A DNA stretch of 5,241 nt. Origin: SFDP01 sp051653625. GTDB taxonomy: Bacteria; Bacillota; Clostridia; Lachnospirales; Lachnospiraceae. The position numbers and the translations under genes were made by a program. The DNA lies in the NCBI GenBank assembly GCA_051653625.1, contig JBOFWM010000109.1, forward strand, positions 1-5,241, in the 5' to 3' direction. The notes under the pieces are model-generated. The model was not told the DNA's origin, did not search any database, and worked only from the letters and a program-made list of their open reading frames with translations. Shown in pieces: positions 1 to 5,241 of this stretch. Positions within the stretch are counted from its first letter, which is position 1. Every line of letters starts with the position of its first letter.

Positions 1-810
1 GTGGAAATTGCAACAAGAGAAGGTGCGATTGTAAGACATGAATATATGCAAGGAAAAGGAAATGTAATTCGAAGAATGTTTCGTGAAATTGATGCAAAGT
101 GTTACATTATGGTCGATGGAGATGATACGTATCCAATGGAATTTGCAGCCGAAATGGTAGAAAAAGTATTAGAAAATAATTCAGATATGGTGGTTGGGGA
201 TCGTCTTTCTTCTACTTACTTTCAAGAAAACAAACGTCCATTTCACAATTTTGGAAATTCTTTAGTACGAAATAGTATTAATCGCTTATTTGCATGTAAC
301 ATAAAAGATATTATGACTGGATATCGAGCATTTAGTTATTCTTTTGTAAAAACGTTTCCTGTAATGTCGAAGGGATTTGAAATTGAAACAGAGATGACAA
401 TTCATGCAGTATATAATAATATGCAAGTGGATAATGTGATTGTTGAGTATAGAGATCGACCGGATGGAAGCGAGTCAAAATTAAATACGTACAAAGATGG
501 AATAAAAGTAATATTTACGATTTTAAGATTATTTAGAGAATATAAACCATTTGCTTTTTTTAATTTACTTGCGATTGTACTTTTTTTAATTTCAGGTGGA
601 TTTTTCTTACCAGTACTTTGGGAGTATTTTGAAACAGGGCTTGTACTTAAATTTCCAACATTGATTGTATGTGGATTTGTTGCATTGGCTGCCATACAAG
701 CTTTTTTTGCAGGTATGATATTAAATAATATTACTAGAAGAGATCGAAGAGATTTTGAAATGGATTTAAATAGAGTTTCTTTTGAATACAAAAATAATAA
801 AGAAAGTTAA
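1..810 (+). CDS. Family 2 glycosyltransferase, DPM1-like, with two C-terminal membrane helices (5' end outside window)
   Basis: A GT-A fold glycosyltransferase of the dolichyl/undecaprenyl-phosphate sugar synthase type, expected to move a sugar from a nucleotide donor to a polyprenyl phosphate at the inner membrane face. Visible: QGKGNVI near residue 17, the metal-binding DGDDTYP at 39-45, DIMTGYRAF at 103-111, KGFEIETEM at 124-132 (usual acceptor/base region) and RPDGSESKL at 153-161. Hydrophobic segments at about 186-206 and 221-241 are followed by a basic tail (RRDRRDFEMDLNR). The first strand with its usual PxYNE motif is missing, so the GTG at position 1 is most likely an internal valine codon and roughly 50 residues lie upstream. 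The gene ends 42 bases before ugd on the same strand. Donor sugar and acceptor cannot be read from the sequence; UDP-glucuronate or UDP-galacturonate is inferred from the next two genes. Family call is firm, substrate is not. Confidence 0.9.
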   Translation: MEIATREGAIVRHEYMQGKGNVIRRMFREIDAKCYIMVDGDDTYPMEFAAEMVEKVLENNSDMVVGDRLSSTYFQENKRPFHNFGNSLVRNSINRLFACNIKDIMTGYRAFSYSFVKTFPVMSKGFEIETEMTIHAVYNNMQVDNVIVEYRDRPDGSESKLNTYKDGIKVIFTILRLFREYKPFAFFNLLAIVLFLISGGFFLPVLWEYFETGLVLKFPTLIVCGFVALAAIQAFFAGMILNNITRRDRRDFEMDLNRVSFEYKNNKES

Positions 811-842
811 AACAACATTTAATTAATAAGTGGTAATAGAAT

Positions 843-846
843 GGAG
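843..846 (+). promoter_or_regulatory. Ribosome binding site that decides the ugd start
   Basis: GGAG lies six bases before the ATG at 853. The ATG at 841, four codons upstream in the same frame, overlaps this site and has only a poor purine stretch (GTGGTAATAGA) before it. The protein beginning at 853 (MKNIAVAG) also matches the usual short N-terminus before the first beta strand of this family. The 853 start is therefore preferred. Confidence 0.7.
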
Positions 847-852
847 AAGAAT

Positions 853-2166
853 ATGAAAAATATTGCAGTAGCAGGAACAGGGTACGTTGGATTAGTAGCA
901 GGAGTTTGTTTTGCAGAAGTAGGACATGAAGTAACTTGTGTAGATATTGATGATAATAAAGTGAAAATGATGGAGCAAGGGATTTCTCCAATTTATGAAG
1001 ATGGATTAGAGGAGTTGATGAAGAAAAATAATGCAACAGGACGTCTTCATTACACAACCGATTATAAAAATGCTTATAAAAATGCAGATGTTATTTTTAT
1101 AGGAGTGGGAACACCAGAAATGCCGGATGGAAGTGCAAATTTGAGTTATATTGCTACTGTTTGCCGCCAAATCGCGGAATCGGTAGAAAAAGATTGTTTA
1201 GTTGTTGTAAAATCGACTGTTCCAATTGGTACAAATGATAAAGTGGAACAATTTATTAAAGACTTCTTAGTAAAAGATGTTATGGTGGAAGTAGCTTCAA
1301 ATCCAGAATTTCTTGCGCAAGGAACTGCTGTTAGAGATACCATGCATGCAGCAAGAATTATAATAGGAACAGAAAGCAAAAATGCAGAAGCAATTTTAAT
1401 GGAAGTATATGAGCCGTTTCAGATTCCGATTGTTTCTGTGAAAAGAAGATCGGCAGAAATGATTAAATATGCATGTAATGATTTTCTTGCACTTAAAATT
1501 TCATATATGAATGATATTGCAAATCTATGTGAATTAGTTGGTGCAGATATTGAGGATGTAGCAAAAGGAATGAGTTATGATGCTAGAATTGGAGAACGAT
1601 TCTTAAATGCGGGGATAGGATTTGGAGGAAGTTGTTTTCCAAAAGATACAAAAGCGCTTAAATTTATTGCAAAACAATATGGGTATGAATTAAAAACAAT
1701 AGAAGCTTGTGTAGAGGTGAATACAAAACAAAAAACTAGATTATTCGAAAAAGCAAAAGATAGAATGATTACGTTTCATGGATTGAAAGTGGCGGTTCTT
1801 GGCTTAACATTTAAAGCAGGAACGGATGATTTAAGAGAAGCACCATCCTCAGATAACATTCGATTATTGCTAGAACAAGGAGCTAATATTTATGCGTATG
1901 ACCCGGCTGGAATAGAGCGTGCAAAGGAAGAATTTCCAGAAGGGATGCAAGAAAGAGGTAGTATAGAGTATGTAAAGGATCCAATCGAAGCATTAACAGG
2001 AGCAAATATCTGTTTTATATTTACAGAATGGGATGAAATTAAAAAAATAACACCTGAAATGTTTGTGAAATATATGAGAAGTCCGCTTGTATACGATGGA
2101 AGAAATCTGTATCCATTAGACGCAATGAAACATGCGGGTGTAGAGTATTATAGTATTGGTAGATAA
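853..2166 (+). CDS. ugd: UDP-glucose 6-dehydrogenase
   Basis: Cytoplasmic enzyme that oxidises UDP-glucose twice with NAD+ to UDP-glucuronate. It is complete at 437 residues from the ATG at 853 (441 if the ATG at 841 is used), normal for the family. The NAD-binding domain starts with GTGYVG (8-13 as GxGxxG) and the ribose-binding D31; GVGTPEMPDGS and VVVKSTVPIGT follow. The central dimer helix carries K205 and N209 in KYACNDF. The catalytic cysteine is C261 in FGGSCFPKD, with D265. The C-terminal UDP-binding domain has GLTFKAGTDDLREAPS (317-332). These positions are one off from Lys204, Asn208, Cys260 and Asp264 as I remember them for the Streptococcus pyogenes enzyme. No key residue is missing. 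It sits 42 bases after the glycosyltransferase and 23 bases before the epimerase, so it probably supplies UDP-glucuronate to that enzyme. Confidence 0.97.
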   Translation: MKNIAVAGTGYVGLVAGVCFAEVGHEVTCVDIDDNKVKMMEQGISPIYEDGLEELMKKNNATGRLHYTTDYKNAYKNADVIFIGVGTPEMPDGSANLSYIATVCRQIAESVEKDCLVVVKSTVPIGTNDKVEQFIKDFLVKDVMVEVASNPEFLAQGTAVRDTMHAARIIIGTESKNAEAILMEVYEPFQIPIVSVKRRSAEMIKYACNDFLALKISYMNDIANLCELVGADIEDVAKGMSYDARIGERFLNAGIGFGGSCFPKDTKALKFIAKQYGYELKTIEACVEVNTKQKTRLFEKAKDRMITFHGLKVAVLGLTFKAGTDDLREAPSSDNIRLLLEQGANIYAYDPAGIERAKEEFPEGMQERGSIEYVKDPIEALTGANICFIFTEWDEIKKITPEMFVKYMRSPLVYDGRNLYPLDAMKHAGVEYYSIGR

Positions 2167-2189
2167 GTAAAAGACAAGGAAAAAAGAAG

Positions 2190-3197
2190 ATGAAACGAGA
2201 AAAAGAAAAATTAAATCTAAAATTAACATATCTTATTACAGGTGGAGCAGGGTTCATAGGATTCTTCTTGTCAAAGAGTTTGTTAGAACAAGGTGCTACA
2301 GTTATCGGATTTGATAACATGAATGATTATTATGAGGTGTCATTAAAAGAAGATAGACTTAAAATTCTTATGCAATACGATGCATATACCTTTATCAAAG
2401 GAGACTTGGCAAGTAAAGACGATATCGATAACGTGTTTTTAGAAAAAAAGCCAGATGTAGTTGTAAATTTAGGGGCGCAAGCCGGTGTAAGATATAGCAT
2501 TGATAACCCAGAGGCGTATATGCAATCTAATATGATGGGATTTTTTCATATTTTAGAAGCTTGTAGAACGTATCCTGTCAAACACCTTGTGTTTGCATCT
2601 TCAAGTTCTGTTTATGGTGCCAATACAAAAATCCCATTTTCTACAGAAGATAAAGTGGATAGACCAGTAAGCCTTTATGCAGCAACTAAAAAATCAAATG
2701 AACTTATGGCATATTCCTATAGTAAATTATATCAAATACCTGTAACAGGACTTCGTTTCTTTACCGTGTACGGACCAATGGGAAGACCAGATATGGCGTA
2801 TTTTAAATTTGCAAAAAAAATTATGAATCATGAGCCAATTCAAATTTATAATGAAGGAAATATGTATCGTGATTTTACGTATATTGATGATATTGTAAAA
2901 GGAATAGAAAATATGCTTTGCAATCCACCAATGGAAGATGAGATTGGTGTAGCTTATAAGATTTATAATATTGGAAATAATAAACCGGAAAAATTAATGG
3001 ATTACATCAAAACATTAGAAAATGCCCTTGGAGTAGAGGCAGTAAAAGAGTATCATCCAATGCAACCAGGAGATGTATATCAAACATATGCAGATGTAAG
3101 TGATTTAATGGAAGACTTTGATTTTAAACCAAGTACAACAATTGAAGAGGGGCTTGGGAAGTTTGTGGAATGGTTTAAAGAATATTATCAGTATTAA
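2190..3197 (+). CDS. UDP-glucuronate 4-epimerase-like NAD-dependent epimerase
   Basis: Extended short-chain dehydrogenase/reductase, probably interconverting UDP-glucuronate and UDP-galacturonate through a 4-keto intermediate on bound NAD+. Seen: the Rossmann glycine motif TGGAGFIG at 17-24, FDNMNDYY after the second strand, AQAGVRYSI-NPEAY, SSSSVYG at about 137-143, and catalytic Y163 and K167 in YAATKKSNE. The substrate region has RFFTVYGPMGRPDM (189-202), then YRDFTYIDDI (226-235). AQAGVRYS and the GPMGRPDMAYFKF loop are what I associate with UDP-glucuronate 4-epimerases (LpsL/Cap1J type) rather than with GalE. The length of 335 residues is typical. AAGGA at 2176-2180 lies nine bases before the ATG. 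The basic lead MKREKEKLNLKL is slightly longer than usual. The 23-base gap after ugd supports consecutive steps. C4 epimerisation of another UDP-sugar is the main alternative. Confidence 0.9.
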   Translation: MKREKEKLNLKLTYLITGGAGFIGFFLSKSLLEQGATVIGFDNMNDYYEVSLKEDRLKILMQYDAYTFIKGDLASKDDIDNVFLEKKPDVVVNLGAQAGVRYSIDNPEAYMQSNMMGFFHILEACRTYPVKHLVFASSSSVYGANTKIPFSTEDKVDRPVSLYAATKKSNELMAYSYSKLYQIPVTGLRFFTVYGPMGRPDMAYFKFAKKIMNHEPIQIYNEGNMYRDFTYIDDIVKGIENMLCNPPMEDEIGVAYKIYNIGNNKPEKLMDYIKTLENALGVEAVKEYHPMQPGDVYQTYADVSDLMEDFDFKPSTTIEEGLGKFVEWFKEYYQY

Positions 3198-3253
3198 AAT
3201 ACGGAAAGAAAATTAAGGGAATTGGTACGAATAAAGAGAGGATGTAGTAAATA

Positions 3254-4303
3254 ATGTTATATCAAATTAATATGATAATCGTGTTATGTGTGATTGCGCC
3301 ATTTCTAACAGGATTATTGGTAGCAAGTATAACGGAAAAATCAAAAAGAAGTTTCGGAACAACATATGTCCTTGGAATGTTTCTGTTGCTTGCATTGTTT
3401 CAAGTGGTAGTCGTACCGATTGTTATTTTGGATGATTACGGTTTTCGAAAGGTCGTGCCTATTTATAGTGTGATTTTAATCGTTTGTTCTATATCTGGAC
3501 TTGTAGTTGCTGCTTTAAAAATAAAAAAAGAAGGTTCGTTTTTTAGGAAAAATCAAATAACGTTTAAGGAGAAACAAATCGAAGAAAAAATTGCATGGAT
3601 ATTGCTTTTTTTGATGATTGGATTTCAAATCTATATGGCAATCACAATGGAATCTTTTGATGGAGATGATGCCTTTTATGTGGTACATTCTTTGCTAACC
3701 GTAGAAACGGATACTATGTATCGTATCTTGCCATATACGGGATTATCAAGTGGAGCAGATTTGCGCCATTCCTTAGCGGTGTTTCCAATCTGGATTGCTT
3801 ATTTAGGAAAGGTGACAGGAATTCATACCACAATTCTTGCACATACCGTACTTCCTATCTTTTTGATTCCCATTACTTATTGGATTTATGCAGAAGTAGG
3901 AAAGGTGTTATTGATCAAAGAAAAACAAAAGTTACCAATTTATATGATTTTTGTTGTATTGCTTCAATTGTTTGGAAATACATCTATTTATACGAATGCT
4001 ACATTTTTTACGATGAGAACGTGGCAAGGAAAAGCAATTTTAGGAAATATCATTATTTTTGCAACAATTTGGATTTTGTTATGGATTTTAGAAGAAAAGA
4101 AATGGCAATATTTTGGAATTCTTTTCTTGATAAATATCGTAGCAGCTATGGCGAGTACTTCAAGTGTATTCTTGATGTGTTTCTTTTTAGGAATAGTTTC
4201 TCTTGTCATTTATAGCAAAGAACGAGAACTCTCTTTGTTCTTCAAAATGATAGTGTCATGTACTCCATGCTTCCTATATGGAATATTATATATTGTACTT
4301 TAG
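3254..4303 (+). CDS. Polytopic membrane protein, DUF6077-like, possible N-terminal half of a GT-C-type glycosyltransferase
   Basis: A 349-residue integral membrane protein with no confirmed function. Hydrophobic helices are at about 6-26, 36-59, 68-90, 112-131, 173-188, 192-213, 226-240, 261-279, 286-320 (one or two) and 328-348. The loop after the fourth helix holds an acidic motif, FDGDDAFYVVHS (135-146), followed by PYTGLSS and RHSLAVFPIW (171-180); TWQGKA is at 256-261. From memory these motifs match DUF6077 proteins of Lachnospiraceae, which carry DxDDAFY and a WQGKA motif. An acidic motif in an outer loop between helices also resembles GT-C enzymes that use polyprenyl-phosphate sugars, but that function is inference. 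The protein stops right after its last helix with no soluble domain, and the next gene supplies one. GAGGA at 3238-3242 is about 11 bases before the ATG, slightly long; an internal ATG at 3272 has no better site. Confidence 0.8.
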   Translation: MLYQINMIIVLCVIAPFLTGLLVASITEKSKRSFGTTYVLGMFLLLALFQVVVVPIVILDDYGFRKVVPIYSVILIVCSISGLVVAALKIKKEGSFFRKNQITFKEKQIEEKIAWILLFLMIGFQIYMAITMESFDGDDAFYVVHSLLTVETDTMYRILPYTGLSSGADLRHSLAVFPIWIAYLGKVTGIHTTILAHTVLPIFLIPITYWIYAEVGKVLLIKEKQKLPIYMIFVVLLQLFGNTSIYTNATFFTMRTWQGKAILGNIIIFATIWILLWILEEKKWQYFGILFLINIVAAMASTSSVFLMCFFLGIVSLVIYSKERELSLFFKMIVSCTPCFLYGILYIVL

Positions 4304-4323
4304 TGAAATGAAAACAGGAATGA

Positions 4324-4332
4324 GGAAGGGAG
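4324..4332 (+). promoter_or_regulatory. Ribosome binding site for a TTG start
   Basis: GGAAGGGAG ends nine bases before the TTG at 4342. In the same frame a TGA at 4321-4323 lies only six sense codons upstream, and no ATG or GTG occurs between that stop and the first membrane helix. TTG is therefore the only sensible start for the following gene if it is translated independently. Confidence 0.65.
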
Positions 4333-4341
4333 TATAACGAC

Positions 4342-5091
4342 TTGAGAGAGAGTTTTGAGATATTTCAAGCATATCAAGGAAGTGGATTTTATTCACTCTT
4401 ATTTATTATTTGTCTTTGTTATTTGTGGGTTGTAGAAAAAGAGAAAAAAATTAGGTACTTATTCATCTATGTACCTGCCATTATTCAAATATTATTTTTT
4501 ATTCCATTATTTCGAATGGGATATCAAGTACTAGATCAAGAAACATACTATAGAATATTGTGGTTACTGCCTATGACAATTGTAATTGCGTACTCTGGTG
4601 TGAAGCTTATTGGAAAACATACAAGAGCTGGGTTGGTTCTTGTAAGTATATTTTTAGTGATAGGTGGAAGTTATGTATATAAGAATCCATACATAACGAA
4701 AGCAGAAAATCTCTATCATTTGCCACAAGAAACGATAGAAATATGTGATATGATTATGCCAGAAGAAGGACGTGAAAGAATATGGGTTGTTGTACCAGAT
4801 GAGTTAATCCATTCAGTTCGCCAATATACAACAAGAATACAATTAGCATATGGACGAGAACAGATTGTAGCAAGTTGGAAGAAAGTTGTACATCCAATTT
4901 ATGAACTAATGCAAGAAGATGTACTAGATAGTAGTGCATTGAATGAACTTATGATTGAATATCGTGTGAATTATATCGTATTAGAAGTGGATAAAGAAAC
5001 AGATAGAGCACTTGATACAATTGGGATAAAAGAAATAGGAAGAACAACGAATTATATGATATATCAAAATACAAATGTAATTCTACCATAG
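4342..5091 (+). CDS. Membrane protein with soluble C-terminal domain, possible partner half of the preceding GT-C-like protein
   Basis: A 249-residue protein I cannot name with certainty. It begins with an amphipathic lead (RESFEIFQAYQGSG) and then about four hydrophobic helices (16-30, 37-57, 70-88, 95-112). ETYYRILWLLP at 67-77 is a well-conserved-looking motif between helices two and three. Residues from about 113 form a soluble alpha/beta region with pieces such as RIWVVVPDEL, LNELMIEYRVNYIVL and TNYMIYQN. That pattern (a 'sequence position from which YIVL' strand, then a final strand ending in IYxN) is what many GT-C and YfhO-like proteins carry at their outer C-terminus. The gene starts at TTG 38 bases after the DUF6077-like stop and in a different frame, so it is either a separate partner gene or the detached end of a once single protein. 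From memory, similar short proteins follow DUF6077 genes in other Lachnospiraceae, which favours a real separate gene. Confidence 0.7.
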   Translation: MRESFEIFQAYQGSGFYSLLFIICLCYLWVVEKEKKIRYLFIYVPAIIQILFFIPLFRMGYQVLDQETYYRILWLLPMTIVIAYSGVKLIGKHTRAGLVLVSIFLVIGGSYVYKNPYITKAENLYHLPQETIEICDMIMPEEGRERIWVVVPDELIHSVRQYTTRIQLAYGREQIVASWKKVVHPIYELMQEDVLDSSALNELMIEYRVNYIVLEVDKETDRALDTIGIKEIGRTTNYMIYQNTNVILP

Positions 5092-5105
5092 TAAATATAA
5101 GAAGA

Positions 5106-5164
5106 AAGAGGTAGAGTAACTGTTACCAAAACATTATATAAGTTTATATAAACCTCTTGTTTTT
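5106..5164 (+). terminator. Branched stem followed by five T, possible operon terminator
   Basis: AAGAGGT at 5106-5112 is the exact reverse complement of ACCTCTT at 5152-5158, and five T follow at 5160-5164. The 39 bases enclosed hold two smaller palindromes, GTAAC-T-GTTAC at 5116-5126 and the TTATATAA pair at 5134-5151, so the whole can fold as an outer stem with two arms. This is not a classical terminator because the loop is long and the stem is only seven pairs. It lies at the right place, 14 bases after the last operon gene, to stop the operon transcript. Confidence 0.35.
5134..5151. repeat. Two copies of the palindrome TTATATAA ten bases apart
   Basis: TTATATAA occurs at 5134-5141 and again at 5144-5151, separated by GT. 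Each copy is its own reverse complement, and the centre-to-centre distance of ten bases puts both on the same face of the helix. They can serve as a double protein-binding site or as the two strands of an AT hairpin. The low base complexity makes chance a real alternative. Confidence 0.5.
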
Positions 5165-5171
5165 ATACAAT
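5143..5171 (+). promoter_or_regulatory. Candidate promoter for the transposase-like gene
   Basis: TTTATA at 5143-5148 (four of six matches to TTGACA) and TACAAT at 5166-5171 (five of six to TATAAT) are separated by 17 bases. A transcript would begin near 5178 and so would lack the left arm of the hairpin at 5152-5197, leaving the ribosome binding site free. The region is AT-rich, so such matches arise easily. A second -10-like TATAAA at 5183-5188 has no good -35 partner. Confidence 0.35.
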
Positions 5172-5197
5172 GTTTGTGATAGTATAAATCAAGAGGT
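5152..5197 (+). promoter_or_regulatory. Hairpin that would hide the ribosome binding site of the transposase-like gene
   Basis: ACCTCTTG at 5152-5159 pairs perfectly with CAAGAGGT at 5190-5197. After a small internal loop (TT opposite T), TTTATAC at 5162-5168 pairs perfectly with GTATAAA at 5182-5188, leaving a 13-base loop at 5169-5181. That is 15 pairs in two blocks. The right arm contains the AGAGGT of the ribosome binding site, so this fold in RNA would block translation from 5205. Insertion sequences such as IS10 and IS200 use comparable RNA structures against read-through transcripts; a similar role here is inferred. Confidence 0.55.
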
Positions 5198-5200
5198 GAT
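5191..5200 (+). promoter_or_regulatory. Strong ribosome binding site before the ATG at 5205
   Basis: AAGAGGTGAT matches nine of ten bases of the ideal anti-16S complement AGGAGGTGAT and is followed by AAAT and the ATG at 5205-5207. It is the strongest such site in the window and supports the 5205 start, even though only 12 codons are visible. Confidence 0.8.
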
Positions 5201-5204
5201 AAAT

Positions 5205-5241
5205 ATGAAGTATTATTCTATCGGGGATTTTGCAAATCTAA
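5205..5241 (+). CDS. Start of a MerR-type DNA-binding protein, probably an IS607-family serine transposase (3' end outside window)
   Basis: Only MKYYSIGDFANL is visible before the window ends. This reads as the first helix of a MerR-type winged helix-turn-helix. IS607 transposases (TnpA) begin with such a domain, commonly M-K-x-Y-S-I-G-x-F-A, followed by a serine recombinase catalytic domain. Ordinary MerR regulators often start with shorter forms such as MYTIGEFAK, so they remain the main alternative. The upstream ribosome binding site is excellent and the start is clear. The catalytic serine, the recombinase domain and any companion tnpB gene would lie downstream and are not visible. Confidence is high that a gene starts here, moderate for the family. 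Confidence 0.6.
   Translation, partial: MKYYSIGDFANL

Larger units (their letters stand above)
5092..5241 (+). mobile_element. Possible left end of an IS607-family element (boundary not determined)
   Basis: The gene starting at 5205 resembles an IS607 serine transposase, so the element's left end should lie in the bases before it. IS607 elements lack classical terminal inverted repeats and are not known for long target duplications, so the outer edge cannot be fixed from one side. The span given is the whole region after the last operon stop codon, an upper limit. Most of the element, including any tnpB-type gene, is beyond the window. Confidence 0.4.

Noticed and set aside
1..3. GTG at position 1 as the true start of the glycosyltransferase
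   Set aside because: There is no upstream sequence to judge, and a start here would lack the first strand and nucleotide-binding motif of the GT2 fold. It is most simply an internal valine codon.
811..852. The gap before ugd as an internal promoter
   Set aside because: AT-rich words such as TTAATTAAT occur, but no properly spaced pair of promoter boxes stands out.
402..1057. Open frames on the minus strand across the GT2/ugd boundary
   Set aside because: They lie opposite well-conserved coding sequence, give low-complexity Leu/Ser/Tyr-rich peptides and show no family motif.
1146..1379. Minus-strand frame inside ugd
   Set aside because: It is fully opposite conserved Ugd motifs and has no recognisable protein character.
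2039..2320. Minus-strand frame over the ugd/epimerase gap
   Set aside because: It is opposite the end of ugd and the Rossmann motif of the epimerase; a shadow frame.
3198..3253. The 56-base gap between the epimerase and the membrane protein as a promoter or terminator
   Set aside because: I found no stem followed by a T-run and no convincing -35/-10 pair; it holds only the ribosome binding site.
3880..4215. Alternative frames on both strands inside the DUF6077-like gene
   Set aside because: The overlapping main frame has clear membrane helices and motifs, whereas these peptides are disordered mixes with no coherent pattern.
4754..4939. Minus-strand frame inside the last operon gene
   Set aside because: Short, opposite a good coding frame and without its own ribosome binding site or motif.
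1..5241. CRISPR arrays, tRNA or rRNA genes
   Set aside because: No regularly spaced repeats and no cloverleaf or rRNA-like segments were seen; nearly all of the sequence is coding.

Overview
The window is AT-rich (about one third G+C by eye), has short gaps between genes, purine-rich ribosome binding sites and one TTG start. Together with the protein types (a Ugd/UDP-glucuronate epimerase pair and a DUF6077-like membrane protein), this suggests a low-GC Firmicute, most likely a Clostridia/Lachnospiraceae member. The taxonomic call is inference from remembered family distribution, not from a search.

Layout: positions 1-5091 hold five genes on the + strand, apparently part of one operon that continues upstream. 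They are (1) the 3'-terminal part of a DPM1-like family 2 glycosyltransferase with two C-terminal membrane helices, (2) UDP-glucose 6-dehydrogenase, (3) a UDP-glucuronate 4-epimerase-like sugar-nucleotide epimerase, (4) a 349-residue polytopic membrane protein resembling DUF6077, and (5) a 249-residue protein with about four membrane helices and a soluble C-terminal domain. Positions 5092-5204 are a compact, structured intergenic region. At 5205 a gene begins whose 12 visible residues look like the MerR-type DNA-binding start of an IS607-family serine transposase, cut off by the window end.

How they fit together: Ugd oxidises UDP-glucose to UDP-glucuronate, and the epimerase should convert that to UDP-galacturonate. 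A DPM1-like GT2 typically loads a sugar onto a polyprenyl phosphate, and a GT-C-type membrane enzyme typically uses such a lipid-linked sugar on the outer face of the membrane. Genes 4 and 5 together look like the two halves of such a GT-C-like enzyme. The gene set parallels the rhizobial LpsL/RgtE/RgtA-D route for lipid-linked galacturonic acid, and I propose by inference that this operon decorates a surface polymer with a uronic acid. No flippase, acceptor-synthesis gene or regulator is visible.

The most unusual DNA is at 5106-5200. One ACCTCTT strand can pair either with an upstream AAGAGGT, giving a branched structure followed by five T, or with the downstream AAGAGGT that is the ribosome binding site of the transposase-like gene. 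That suggests the mobile gene is shielded from operon read-through.
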